Below, piece after piece: positions 28,351 to 36,873 of a stretch of 64,000 bases of DNA. Position numbers and translations under genes: made by a program. The stretch comes from UMGS1933 sp051891435. Its GTDB lineage: Bacteria; Bacillota; Clostridia; TANB77; CAG-508. Position 1 is the stretch's first letter. Every line of letters begins with the position of its first letter. Below the pieces are notes generated by a model. The model did no database searches. It was not told the origin of the DNA and worked only from the letters and a program-made list of their open reading frames with translations. Location: positions 3,923 to 67,922 of the forward strand of contig JBJFFE010000016.1 in NCBI GenBank assembly GCA_051891435.1, read 5' to 3'.

Positions 28351-28959
28351 TTGAAAGATAAAATAATTGTAATTAAAAATAGTATTGTTATATCAATATT
28401 ATTAATTGCAATTATTTTTTTTATATGGTCTTTAATATATAAGAAAAACTTAAAAAACCAAACTGTAGAAACTAACATAGAAACAATAGAAAATACATTT
28501 ACAAATGAGAATATAGCATCTAAAAAAATAATACCACAAAAAGTTCTTCCAACAGATATAGATGGACATGAAATAATCGGAAAATTAGAAATTCCAAAAA
28601 TAAATTTAAGTACATATATATTAGCAGAAACAAATGAAAATACTTTAAATAAATCAGTAACAAAACTATGTGGGCCAAATATAAATGGGGCAGGAAATTT
28701 TTGTATATTGGGACATAACTACAATAAAACAACTATGTTTGGAAATTTAAAAAAATTAGAAATAAACGATACAATGACTCTAATAAACATGTATGGACAA
28801 AAAGTAGAATATATAGTTTATGATATATACAAAGTATACCCGAATGAAGTAGAATGCCTAAGACAAGAAACATATGGAAATAGAGAGGTTACATTAATTA
28901 CATGCACAACCGGTGCAATAAAAAGGCTGGTAATAAAGGCAACAGAGATATACGATTAG
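28351..28959 (+). CDS. Sortase (class D-like)
   Basis: Membrane transpeptidase linking surface proteins to the cell wall. About 202 aa. N-terminal transmembrane helix, then the sortase beta-barrel: IGKLEIPKINLSTYI, catalytic His in GHNYNKTTMFGNL, catalytic Cys in TLITCTTG and Arg in GAIKRLVI. Start is taken as TTG 28351 because AAGGTGATT is positioned for it; a GTG at 28342 lies inside that RBS. It follows its likely substrate by 64 bp. Confidence 0.93.
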   Translation: MKDKIIVIKNSIVISILLIAIIFFIWSLIYKKNLKNQTVETNIETIENTFTNENIASKKIIPQKVLPTDIDGHEIIGKLEIPKINLSTYILAETNENTLNKSVTKLCGPNINGAGNFCILGHNYNKTTMFGNLKKLEINDTMTLINMYGQKVEYIVYDIYKVYPNEVECLRQETYGNREVTLITCTTGAIKRLVIKATEIYD

Positions 28960-28990
28960 TTATAAGGTAAATAATAAAATTTGTATTATG

Positions 28991-29022
28991 TGTAAGGAAC
29001 GACGCCCTCGTCGTTCCCTACA
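28991..29022. repeat. Short GC-rich palindrome (TGTAAGGAACGACG...)
   Basis: GGAACGACG / CGTCGTTCC stem flanked by TGTA and TACA, a variant of the TGTAGGGG palindrome family. It may act as a terminator for the sortase transcript. Confidence 0.65.
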
Positions 29023-29128
29023 ATATTTAATATAATCACTTTTCGTGTAAATTATCTTTTTTTCAAAAAATACTTTCTTTTAAACTAAATATATAATATA
29101 ATAAAACAATAAAAAATAAGGGAGACTA

Positions 29129-30409
29129 ATGATGAAACAAAAAGCTATAACAATTATTTTGACTTTAGTTGTAATAATAGCTGCTGTAGGTGTTTTGCCT
29201 GTAATATTAACAGGTAGCTATAACACAGTAAAGCTGATATCTTTACTAGCAGGAGGCGCAATACTTGTAATCCTTTTGCTTGCTAATTATAAAACTCTTT
29301 CTATAGATACAAAAGATGTTTTAATATTACTTTTTTTAGGGCTGGTTTTCGCAAGTACATGCTTTTCAAGTAACTTAAAAGTTTCTATAATAGGAGAAAA
29401 AAACAGATATGAAGGACTATTAATGTTTGCTACATACATAATTATTTATCTATGTTCTAAAAAATATTTCCAATATAAAAACATAAAAATATTTTTAAAT
29501 ATAATGTTTTATGTTTCAGTAGCAATAGGAATTTTAGGAATTGCTCAAAGACATGTGGATTATGTATATTTATATCCTATATTTAACCATGGAATATGCT
29601 CTACATTTGGAAATTCAAACTTTTTTGGAAGTTATATAAGCATGGTCTTACCAGTGGCTGCAACAATATTTATTTTAACAGGAAGTAAAAAAGGATTTTT
29701 GCTAAGTTTATTAATGTTTTTCAATTTAATATCATCTGGGACAAGGAGTGCATGGGTTGCATTTGCTGTAATTGCACTATTAGGATTAATTTATTTGATA
29801 AAACAAAGAAACAAAGTTTATTTTAAAAGAACTATAATACTGCTAGTATGTTTTATTATAATTTTTGTGTATTTATTTAATGGATTTGGAATTATCCAAA
29901 ATAATTCAACTACTAAAATAAAAATAAATCAAATAAAAAATGATTTAAAAAAGGCAACTCAAACTGGCTTTTCAAATGAAATGGGCTCAGGTAGAATAGA
30001 AATTTGGAAAATGACGTTAAAACTTATAGCAAAAAAACCAATATTAGGATGTGGAGTAGATAATTTAAAAGCAGGATTAATTGAGAATTGTACAGACGAT
30101 ATTGTAGCCTTTGCTAATAGAGCCAATGTTCTTGTGGACAAAGCTCATAACGAATATCTACAAATAGCGGCAACCATTGGAATACCTGCATTAATTGTGT
30201 ATTTATTATTTATTGGCATGATTTTATTACCAAAAATGAGAAAAATGTTAACTGAAAAAACATATTTAGTAATAACTCTAACCATAATAAGCTATTTAGT
30301 ACAAGCATTTTTTAACATAAGTACTATAGGTATTGCACCACTATTTTGGATGATATTGGGATTAAGCGATAATGAAGATTTTATAAATAGATTAAGTAAA
30401 ATTTTATAA
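29129..30409 (+). CDS. O-antigen ligase/polymerase family membrane protein (Wzy_C)
   Basis: 426 aa with about eleven transmembrane segments. Shows the Wzy_C/WaaL features: GEKNRYEGL, FGNSNFFGSYISMVLP, GTRSAWVAF and, in the large extracellular loop, SGRIEIWKMTLKLIAKKPILGCGVDN...DKAHNEYLQIAATIGIPAL. It joins or polymerises polyprenyl-linked glycans outside the membrane. A second polymerase-class protein besides the Wzy at 20962, so its substrate may be a different polymer. Two ATG codons are adjacent (29129, 29132). Confidence 0.9.
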   Translation: MMKQKAITIILTLVVIIAAVGVLPVILTGSYNTVKLISLLAGGAILVILLLANYKTLSIDTKDVLILLFLGLVFASTCFSSNLKVSIIGEKNRYEGLLMFATYIIIYLCSKKYFQYKNIKIFLNIMFYVSVAIGILGIAQRHVDYVYLYPIFNHGICSTFGNSNFFGSYISMVLPVAATIFILTGSKKGFLLSLLMFFNLISSGTRSAWVAFAVIALLGLIYLIKQRNKVYFKRTIILLVCFIIIFVYLFNGFGIIQNNSTTKIKINQIKNDLKKATQTGFSNEMGSGRIEIWKMTLKLIAKKPILGCGVDNLKAGLIENCTDDIVAFANRANVLVDKAHNEYLQIAATIGIPALIVYLLFIGMILLPKMRKMLTEKTYLVITLTIISYLVQAFFNISTIGIAPLFWMILGLSDNEDFINRLSKIL

Positions 30410-30416
30410 AAATCTA

Positions 30417-30446
30417 TTGAAAAAAGCATATGAAAACATATATAAT
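30417..30446 (+). promoter_or_regulatory. Predicted sigma-A promoter
   Basis: TTGAAA, 18-bp spacer, TATAAT, 35 bp upstream of the Wzz-like gene. Confidence 0.6.
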
Positions 30447-30480
30447 ATTTTAGTAAATTTACGAAGGAAGGAAATAAAAA

Positions 30481-31185
30481 ATGGAAGACCTTGATTTAAA
30501 AGAACTATTTAATATTTTTTGGGAAAGAAAATTAGAAATTTTACTGATAATACTAATATTTATAGTAATAGGTGCGGTATATTCGTATGCAATTTTAAAA
30601 CCAGAATATACATCATATACTACGTTGCTATTAACACAAGTAACAAATAACAATTCTGAAGACAATACTTCAATAACTCAAACAGACTTATCATTGAATT
30701 CAAAGCTTGTATCTACATATAGTGAACTTATAAAAAGTAATGCAGTATTGAGGGAAGTAATTAACAACTTGAACATAAAAAATCTAAATGAAGAAAACTT
30801 AAAAAGCAGTATAAAAGTTAGTGCTGTAACCGACACAGAGATGATAAAAATATCAGTAACTAATGAAAATCCAAATTATGCAGAGATAATTGCAAATAAA
30901 ATAGCAGAGGTATTTAGTGAAAAAATTGCTGATATATATAAAATAAATAATGTTTATGTAGTTGATAGAGCAGAGGTAAGTGAAGTTCCAAGTAATATAA
31001 ACCATACAAAAGATATTGTTATTTTTACATTCATAGGAATAGTAGTAGCATGTGGATATGTACTACTTGTAAATATGTTAGATAATACTGTAAAAACAGA
31101 AGCAGATATTGAAAAAATAACAGGATTAAAGGTATTGGCATCTATACCAGATTATGATACAGAGGTAAAAGGAGGTAAAAGATAA
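30481..31185 (+). CDS. Polysaccharide co-polymerase (Wzz/CapA/YveK-like)
   Basis: 234 aa. Two transmembrane helices (residues about 19-40 and 178-202) flank an extracellular chain-length domain. It starts with LKELFNIFWERKLEILLIILIF, the typical Wzz N-terminus, and ends in the cytoplasm with KTEADIEKITGLKVLASIPD, the segment that activates the tyrosine kinase. The stop codon overlaps the ATG of the kinase gene by 1 bp. Confidence 0.95.
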   Translation: MEDLDLKELFNIFWERKLEILLIILIFIVIGAVYSYAILKPEYTSYTTLLLTQVTNNNSEDNTSITQTDLSLNSKLVSTYSELIKSNAVLREVINNLNIKNLNEENLKSSIKVSAVTDTEMIKISVTNENPNYAEIIANKIAEVFSEKIADIYKINNVYVVDRAEVSEVPSNINHTKDIVIFTFIGIVVACGYVLLVNMLDNTVKTEADIEKITGLKVLASIPDYDTEVKGGKR

Positions 31186-32051
31186 TGAAAAGGGAATTAA
31201 TAGCACAAAGAACTCCTAAGTCACCGATAGCAGAAGTTTTTAGAACACTAAGAACTAATATACAATTTATGAATTCAAAAAAAGATTTAAAAACACTTCT
31301 AGTAACATCAACAATGCCAGGGGAAGGCAAAAGCTGGGTTGCAGCAAATTTAGCAATAACATTTGCACAAGCAGGAAAAAAAGTTCTAATTATAGATGCA
31401 GATATGAGAAAAGGTAGACAGCATGTAATGTTTAATGTTGAAAATAGAATGGGACTATCAAATTATTTATCTGGAATAGACGAAATGGGAAGAAATGAAA
31501 ATTTAGATGTTTTGAAATACGTTAAAGCTACTGAAATACAAAATTTATATTTAATACCAGCAGGAAATGTTCCGCCAAATCCATCTGAATTATTAGCTTC
31601 AGAAATAACTATTAATATGATTGAAAAATTAAAAGAAGTATTTGATTTTATAATTTTTGATGGTACACCAAGCTTACTAGTAACAGATGCTTTAATAATT
31701 TCAAGATTAGTGGATTCAACAGTAATAGTTACAGAACATAATAGTACAAAAAAAGATAATTTAGAAAAAGTGAAAAAAGATATAGAAAATGTTGGTGGAC
31801 AAATTGTAGGAATTATTCTTAATAAAATTCCAGTAAATGCAAAAAAATATATGAGCACATATTATTATAGCAGTACAAACTTACCTACAGAAGTAAGAAA
31901 AAGTGCGAATAATAGAGTAAAAACTATTGATTATACAGAAAGTGAAAAGAATACAAAAAAGACAGATTACATATTGGAAAAAGATGAAAATATTTCTAGT
32001 GAGAAAACACAGGCAATAATAGAAGAACTAAATAAATATTTAAAGAAATAG
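31185..32051 (+). CDS. Capsule tyrosine kinase (CapB/CpsD/YwqD, BY-kinase)
   Basis: 288 aa cytoplasmic BY-kinase controlling polymer length and export with the Wzz-like protein. Walker A STMPGEGKSWVAANLA (about residue 43), Walker A' VLIIDADMRKG, Walker B FIIFDGTPSLLVTDAL. A tyrosine run (YMSTYYYSS) lies at about residue 222 and a longer-than-usual polar tail follows; whether these tyrosines are autophosphorylated is inferred. The cognate phosphatase is the next gene. Confidence 0.95.
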   Translation: MKRELIAQRTPKSPIAEVFRTLRTNIQFMNSKKDLKTLLVTSTMPGEGKSWVAANLAITFAQAGKKVLIIDADMRKGRQHVMFNVENRMGLSNYLSGIDEMGRNENLDVLKYVKATEIQNLYLIPAGNVPPNPSELLASEITINMIEKLKEVFDFIIFDGTPSLLVTDALIISRLVDSTVIVTEHNSTKKDNLEKVKKDIENVGGQIVGIILNKIPVNAKKYMSTYYYSSTNLPTEVRKSANNRVKTIDYTESEKNTKKTDYILEKDENISSEKTQAIIEELNKYLKK

Positions 32052-32060
32052 GAGAAAGAT

Positions 32061-32790
32061 ATGATAGATATTCATACACATATTATTCCTAGTATAGATG
32101 ATGGTGCAGGAAGTGTAGAAGAAACTTTTAACTTGATAAAAGAAGCAAAAGAAGCACGGATTTACAGATATTATTTTGACTCCTCACTATATAACTGGTT
32201 ACTATGAAAACTCTGGAAGAGATATATGCTTGCTAAAAGGTTCTTTACAAAAAATTGTTGAAGAAAAACAAATAAGTGTTAATTTACATCAAGGCATGGA
32301 GGTATATATAACAGAAGAAATAGAAGAACTAATAAAAAAAGGAGAGATTATAACTTTAGCAAATAGTAATTATATTTTAATGGAATTTCCTATGAATAGT
32401 GTACCTAGATATATAGACAATGTGTTGTTTTTAATGAAAAATATGGGCTACCAAGTAATTATTGCACATCCAGAAAGATACAAATTTGTACAAGAAGATA
32501 TTGAATATGCAAAACAGTGGGTAGAAAAAGGGTGCTTGTTACAAGCAAATTTTGGAAGTATAGTAGATATATATGGAAAAGAGGCTAAAAAAACAGTTAA
32601 AAAATTATTTAAATTAAATTTAATTTCTTTTTTAGGAACAGATACACACAAGCAAGGAACTATATATACTATAATACCTCAGATTATAAAGAAACTAAAA
32701 AAAGTAATATCTGAAGAAAAATTATATGAAATAACAGAAAAAAATCCAAGAAAAATTTTGTGTAATGAAATTTTGGATTTTAGGAGGTAA
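32061..32790 (+). CDS. CpsB/YwqE-type PHP tyrosine phosphatase, needs +1 frameshift at CGG
   Basis: Dephosphorylates the capsule BY-kinase. Starts ATG 32061 (RBS GGAGA) with the metal-binding MIDIHTHIIPSIDDGA. At 32157 an in-frame CGG follows GCA; reading GGA in the +1 frame gives EAGFTDIILTPHY, the strongly conserved CpsB core, and continues to a normal stop (242 aa) with LHQGMEVYI, IAHPERY and GTDTHK metal-binding motifs. Zero-frame translation ends 16 codons after CGG, losing most of the active site. Its position after Wzz and kinase genes is the usual one. Confidence 0.88.
32157..32160 (+). other. CGGA recoding site (Gly, +1)
   Basis: In-frame CGG after GCA; GGA in the +1 frame is the glycine of the conserved EAGFTDI segment. 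Confidence 0.82.
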
Positions 32791-32797
32791 TAAATAT

Positions 32798-34024
32798 ATG
32801 ACATTAGTTGAAGATTTAAAATGGAGAGGACTTATAAAAGATATATCAAGCCCAGAACTAGAGGAAAAATTAAATAAAGGGGGATTAACTTTTTATATAG
32901 GAACAGACCCAACAGCAGATAGTTTACATATTGGGCATTTATCTAGTTTTTTAATTTCAAAAAGATTAAAAGATGCAGGACATCATCCAATATTACTAGT
33001 AGGTGGAGGTACAGGAATGATAGGAGATCCAAAACCTACAACAGAAAGAGCAATGATTTCTAAAGAACAAGTTTTTAAAAATTATGAAGGACTAAAAAAA
33101 CAGGTAGAAAAGATATTTGGTTTTGAGGTTGTAAATAATTACGATTGGATAAAAGATATAAATATATTGGATTTTCTAAGAGATTATGGAAAATATTTTA
33201 ATATTAATTATATGTTAGATAAAGATATAATTAGAAGAAGATTAGATACAGGAATTACATATACAGAATTTTCATATATGATATTGCAAGCATTAGATTT
33301 TAAATATTTACATGAACATAAAAATGTAGATTTAGAATGTGCTGGCTCAGACCAATGGGGAAATATTACAGCAGGAATAGATTTAATAAGGAAGTCAACA
33401 GGTGATGAAGTATATGGCTTTACAATGCCACTAGTAACTGACTCACAAGGAAATAAATTTGGAAAAAGTGAAGGTAATGCATTATGGCTAGATAAAGAAA
33501 AAACATCAAGCTATACTTTGTATCAATTTTTCCTAAATGTAGAAGACTCAATGGTAATAGATTATTTAAAAATTTATACTTTCTTATCAAAAGAAGAAAT
33601 AGAAGAATTAGATAGAAAGAATAAAGAACATCCAGAATTAAGAGAGGCACATAAAACTCTAGCAAGAGAAATCATAACTTTCTTACATGGAAGGGAAGAA
33701 TATGAAAAAGCAGTAAGCTTAGCAGAGCACTTATTTAATAATAAATTCAAAGACTTATCAAAAAAAGATATAGAAGATTTATTTAAAAATGAAGAAAAAA
33801 AAGAAGTAGAATCTAATATAAATATAGTAGATTTTGTATTAAATATGGGAATAGCAAAAAGTAAAAGAGAAGCAAGGGAATTTATAGGAACAGGTGCAAT
33901 ATCTATAAATGGAGAAAAAGTAACTGATTTAGAAACTATGATTGATGATAGTAGATTTATAGAAGGAGAATATATAGTAGCAAAAAGAGGAAAGAAAAAC
34001 TACTATATAGGAAAAAGAAAATAA
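32798..34024 (+). CDS. tyrS: Tyrosyl-tRNA synthetase
   Basis: Charges tRNA-Tyr. The start is the ATG at 32798, preceded by AGGAGG at 9 bp; an upstream in-frame ATG at 32765 lies inside the previous gene. About 408 aa. Motifs: GTDPTADSLHIGHL (HIGH), AGSDQWGNI, KFGKSEGN (KMSKS variant) and a C-terminal S4 RNA-binding domain (MGIAKSKREAREFIGTGAISINGE). No T-box leader is visible; it is only 7 bp after the phosphatase gene. Confidence 0.97.
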   Translation: MTLVEDLKWRGLIKDISSPELEEKLNKGGLTFYIGTDPTADSLHIGHLSSFLISKRLKDAGHHPILLVGGGTGMIGDPKPTTERAMISKEQVFKNYEGLKKQVEKIFGFEVVNNYDWIKDINILDFLRDYGKYFNINYMLDKDIIRRRLDTGITYTEFSYMILQALDFKYLHEHKNVDLECAGSDQWGNITAGIDLIRKSTGDEVYGFTMPLVTDSQGNKFGKSEGNALWLDKEKTSSYTLYQFFLNVEDSMVIDYLKIYTFLSKEEIEELDRKNKEHPELREAHKTLAREIITFLHGREEYEKAVSLAEHLFNNKFKDLSKKDIEDLFKNEEKKEVESNINIVDFVLNMGIAKSKREAREFIGTGAISINGEKVTDLETMIDDSRFIEGEYIVAKRGKKNYYIGKRK

Positions 34025-34038
34025 TTAGCTAATAAAGA

Positions 34039-34070
34039 ACCTACCAAAATATTTTTGGTAGGTTTTTCTT
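34039..34070. terminator. Terminator between convergent tyrS and D,D-carboxypeptidase
   Basis: ACCTACCA...TGGTAGGT stem with a U-tract on the plus strand and A-rich flank, so it could serve both converging transcripts. It reaches the carboxypeptidase stop codon. Confidence 0.8.
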
Positions 34071-35310
34071 ACCTTAACAAACTAATCCAATGATCAAGTA
34101 CACTTGCCATCATATTTCCAAAATTTAATTTAGGAACAGAATTTGCAGCAACTAAATATACAGAGCCGCAAAATCTCATCCCCAATGGAGTATGTAACTT
34201 TACCTAAAACTTGCCCTTCTTCAATAGGAGCATCAAAAGAATCTTGAAGTTCTACCGTAGTTGTAATATTAGAAGATTGGCCCTTAGGAATTAATGCACC
34301 AGCATCTTGATTGAAAATCACATTTACATTTTCTGAAATTCCCTTATTTATATTAACACTTTTTGCAATATTTCCTTTATTACTGTATTTGGCAAATTCA
34401 AAATTACTAAATCCATAATCTAAAAGCTTTGTAGCTTCTGCAAATCTAACTTTAGAAGTATCTGCTTTCATTATTACAGCAATTAAAGATAAATCATTAC
34501 GAGTTGCAGAGGCAGATAAATTAAATAGAGCAAGAGAAGTAGAACCGAGTTTTAAGACCAGTAGCGCCACTATAATTTCGCACTAGTTTATTAGTATTCA
34601 CTAAAGATGATTCACCATTTCTTAAACTATCCATATAAATAGTAGTATATTTAGTAACTCCTGGATGTTTACTCAAAAGTTCTCTAGACATAAGAGCTAT
34701 ATCATAAGCAGATGTTACATGCCCATCTTCATCAATTCCATGGCAATTTTTAAAACAAGTATCATTCATACCAAGTTCTTTAGCTTTGGAATTCATTTTC
34801 TCAACAAAAAGTTCTTCTGAACCTGCTAAATATTCTGCCATAGCAACACAGCAATCATTAGCAGAAACTACACAAATAGCTTTCAACATTTCGTCTACAG
34901 TTAAGGTTTCAGTAGTATCAAGCCAAATCTGAGAGCCACCCATAGAAGAAGCATTTTCACTGCAAGGGATTTGGTCAGTTAAACTTAAAGTTCCATTATC
35001 TAATGCTTCCATAATTAAAAGAACAGTCATTATTTTAGTAACACTGGCAGGACGTAATTGTTCGTGAATATTATGTTCATAAAGTATTTTTCCAGTAGAC
35101 TGTTCAATCAAAACAGCACTACCACAAGTAAGATTTAAAAAATTTCCGCTTATCCTGACTTAAAGTTTGAGAAGTTTCTATAACATCACTAGAAAGTTCA
35201 GACCAAACATAAGAAGTCTCTTCGGTAGCATATGAGTAAAAAGGCAGTATTATGGAAAATATAAAAAATATTATTACAATGTAAATAAATTTATTTTTAA
35301 AAAATTGCAT
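34069..35310 (-). CDS. D-alanyl-D-alanine carboxypeptidase (DacA/DacF type), needs three +1 frameshifts at CGG
   Basis: Low-molecular-weight PBP trimming peptidoglycan stem peptides. Start ATG 35310 (GGAGG RBS), signal peptide in the first about 30 residues. Three in-frame CGG codons (minus-strand starts 35148, 34547, 34168) each need a +1 skip to GGN. The joined 412-aa protein has SxxK (RPASVTKIM), SxN (VVSANDCC), KTG (TGLKTGSTS) and a full C-terminal beta domain (ILGSVYLVAANSV) ending at TAA 34071-34069. The middle site supplies the glycine of the catalytic KTG motif. Each piece is well conserved and there is no other lesion. Confidence 0.87.
34165..34168 (-). other. CGGC recoding site (Gly, +1)
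   Basis: In-frame CGG after TTG; GGC in the +1 frame gives the conserved LGSV segment of the C-terminal domain. It is the only site with C in the fourth position. Confidence 0.8.
34544..34547 (-). other. CGGT recoding site in the KTG active-site motif (Gly, +1)
   Basis: In-frame CGG after AAA-ACT (Lys-Thr); GGT in the +1 frame completes KTG. Confidence 0.85.
35145..35148 (-). other. CGGA recoding site (Gly, +1)
   Basis: In-frame CGG after AAG; the +1 frame (GGA) continues into NFLNLTCGSAVLIEQSTGK, the normal entry to the penicillin-binding domain. Confidence 0.8.
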
Positions 35311-35371
35311 ACAGACCTCCACTAAAAAAGATAGTTATAGTTCAGTTAAAAAATGACTGATTACTATACTG

Positions 35372-35490
35372 TCAGCCGTTTTGTATATTTTATAAAAAAT
35401 TAAATTTGACAGTCCGTAGATCACGGGGGAAGACCCGCGTACGCCTTGGAGAATTTAATTTTTTAGAAAATCATACAAAAGGTAGGCTGA
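35372..35490. repeat. TCAGCC/GGCTGA structured repeat, copy D
   Basis: 119-bp element with TCAGCCGTTTTGTAT left end, ATACAAAAGGTAGGCTGA right end, long AT-rich stem and GC-rich centre (CGGGGGAAGACCCGCGTACG). Lies between the carboxypeptidase and VanW genes. Same family as 45106, 59961, 62000 and 63950. Confidence 0.85.
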
Positions 35491-35542
35491 ATATTAACAA
35501 AAGATATTTATATAAATGTATGCAAATAAAAATAAAATAGAA

Positions 35543-36187
35543 TTAAATTTTAACAATAGAAATAGTAACCTGATTTCCATCAGTTGAAGCATCAATTCTT
35601 ATGTCATAGCTATTATTATTTTTAAACTTAAAATCTACACTACCACAAGCAACAGCGGCATCTTTACCTTTCTCAACATAATAAACAGTATGACTATGAG
35701 GGTGTCTTTCTACAACTTCAAAATTAGCATTGTGTAATACTGCATTATATAAAGTACTGCTAACTTGGCAATTTCCACCACCATATCCCATAGTTACATT
35801 ACCATCAGCATCGAAGACTTTAGCTTCCTTATAACCTCTATCAGCAGTAGCTTTCCCAACAGTATCACAAAAAGAAAAAGTTTCACCAGATTTTACAATA
35901 GTTCCATTTAAACTAGAGCAAGTAAGGCTAATATTAGTTTGCCTATCAGGGTCTTTATCTAAAATATTTGTAGAAAAAGAACTAATAACTTCTTCTTTGG
36001 GCTCTACAGATAGCTTTTCTGGTTGGTAAATAATATTTTCATTAGTAGAATTAGCGGTATTGGTATTAGTTACAGAATTATTTGCGGTATTATTATTAAT
36101 ATTATTGGTGACTGTATTATTAGAAGAACAACCAACTAAAATAAAACATAAAAAAACAAAAGTAAAAATAAATAAAAATTTTTTCAT
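35543..36187 (-). CDS. VanW family lipoprotein
   Basis: 214 aa. N-terminal lipoprotein signal with lipobox LVGC (Cys about residue 20), Asn/Thr-rich linker, then a VanW domain: FSTNILDKDPDRQTNISL, GTIVKSGETFSFCDTVG, GYGGGNCQVSSTLYNAV and ERHPHSHTVYYV. VanW proteins are common in Firmicutes near cell-wall genes, but the biochemical role is not established. No in-frame CGG is present. On the same strand as the carboxypeptidase, separated by a structured repeat. Confidence 0.9.
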   Translation of the reverse strand: MKKFLFIFTFVFLCFILVGCSSNNTVTNNINNNTANNSVTNTNTANSTNENIIYQPEKLSVEPKEEVISSFSTNILDKDPDRQTNISLTCSSLNGTIVKSGETFSFCDTVGKATADRGYKEAKVFDADGNVTMGYGGGNCQVSSTLYNAVLHNANFEVVERHPHSHTVYYVEKGKDAAVACGSVDFKFKNNNSYDIRIDASTDGNQVTISIVKI

Positions 36188-36246
36188 AATACACCTCTAA
36201 ATTACAATTTATTTATTTGTAGTATGCACAAAAATTCACATAAATA

Positions 36247-36275
36247 TTGACAAAAAAGAGAAATAAACGTATAAT
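36247..36275 (+). promoter_or_regulatory. Predicted sigma-A promoter
   Basis: TTGACA, 17-bp spacer, TATAAT; serves the small ORF at 36296 and perhaps rpmE. Confidence 0.75.
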
Positions 36276-36295
36276 AATTATTGTAGGTGATAAAA

Positions 36296-36457
36296 ATGTT
36301 AGCCAAATATTGGAAAAAAATCGGATTAATAATTTTAATAGTACTATGTTTAATAAATGGAATATCAAAACTTGTTAAAGTAGTTTCATTTGATGATACA
36401 ATAGAAGCAGTTAAAACTAAAATATCAACGACACAAAATTCAGAAGAAAAAAACTAA
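36296..36457 (+). CDS. Small single-pass membrane protein (53 aa)
   Basis: Short ORF with a consensus promoter about 20 bp upstream and a weak AGGTG RBS. Residues about 8-27 are hydrophobic (IGLIILIVLCLINGISKLV); the rest is polar and ends in EEKN. It has no recognised family. Coding is supported mainly by promoter and RBS placement and clean codon use. Confidence 0.55.
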   Translation: MLAKYWKKIGLIILIVLCLINGISKLVKVVSFDDTIEAVKTKISTTQNSEEKN

Positions 36458-36538
36458 ATTAATTTGCAAAATAAAAACAAATATGATAAAATATATAAAG
36501 TTTTGTTAAAAAGAGTAAGGAAGAGGTGAATACTTAAA

Positions 36539-36739
36539 ATGAAAGAAGCAATACAACCAAAATTTGAAAAAACAACTATCACATGTGCTTGTGGTAATGT
36601 AATGGAAGTAGGTTCTACAAAAAAAGATTTAAAAGTAGATGTTTGTTCTAAATGCCATCCATACTGGACAGGTAACCTAAAAAGAGAAACAACAGGTGGT
36701 AGAGCAGATAAATTTAAAAAGAAATATGGTATACAATAA
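36539..36739 (+). CDS. rpmE: Ribosomal protein L31 (zinc-binding type)
   Basis: 66 aa 50S subunit protein. Retains the four zinc cysteines as CAC and CSKC, with HPYWTG and the usual C-terminal basic tail (GRADKFKKKYGI). Zinc-binding (C+) form. RBS GAGGTG at about 10 bp. Monocistronic or with the small ORF upstream; terminator immediately after. Confidence 0.95.
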   Translation: MKEAIQPKFEKTTITCACGNVMEVGSTKKDLKVDVCSKCHPYWTGNLKRETTGGRADKFKKKYGIQ

Positions 36740-36742
36740 TAA

Positions 36743-36772
36743 AAAAAGATGGAAAACCATCTTTTTTTTTGT
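36743..36772 (+). terminator. Rho-independent terminator of rpmE
   Basis: AAAGATGG-AAAA-CCATCTTT stem followed by a long T run. Confidence 0.9.
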
Positions 36773-36806
36773 CCACAAATTACCAATGTATTTTTGCCAA
36801 ATTTCC

Positions 36807-36835
36807 TTGACTATATTTTTTCGATACGATATACT
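36807..36835 (+). promoter_or_regulatory. Predicted sigma-A promoter
   Basis: TTGACT, 17-bp spacer, TATACT upstream of the glucosaminidase gene. Confidence 0.6.
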
Positions 36836-36873
36836 ATAAATGTCTAAAATATTTAGTATACAGGAGAAAAAAT

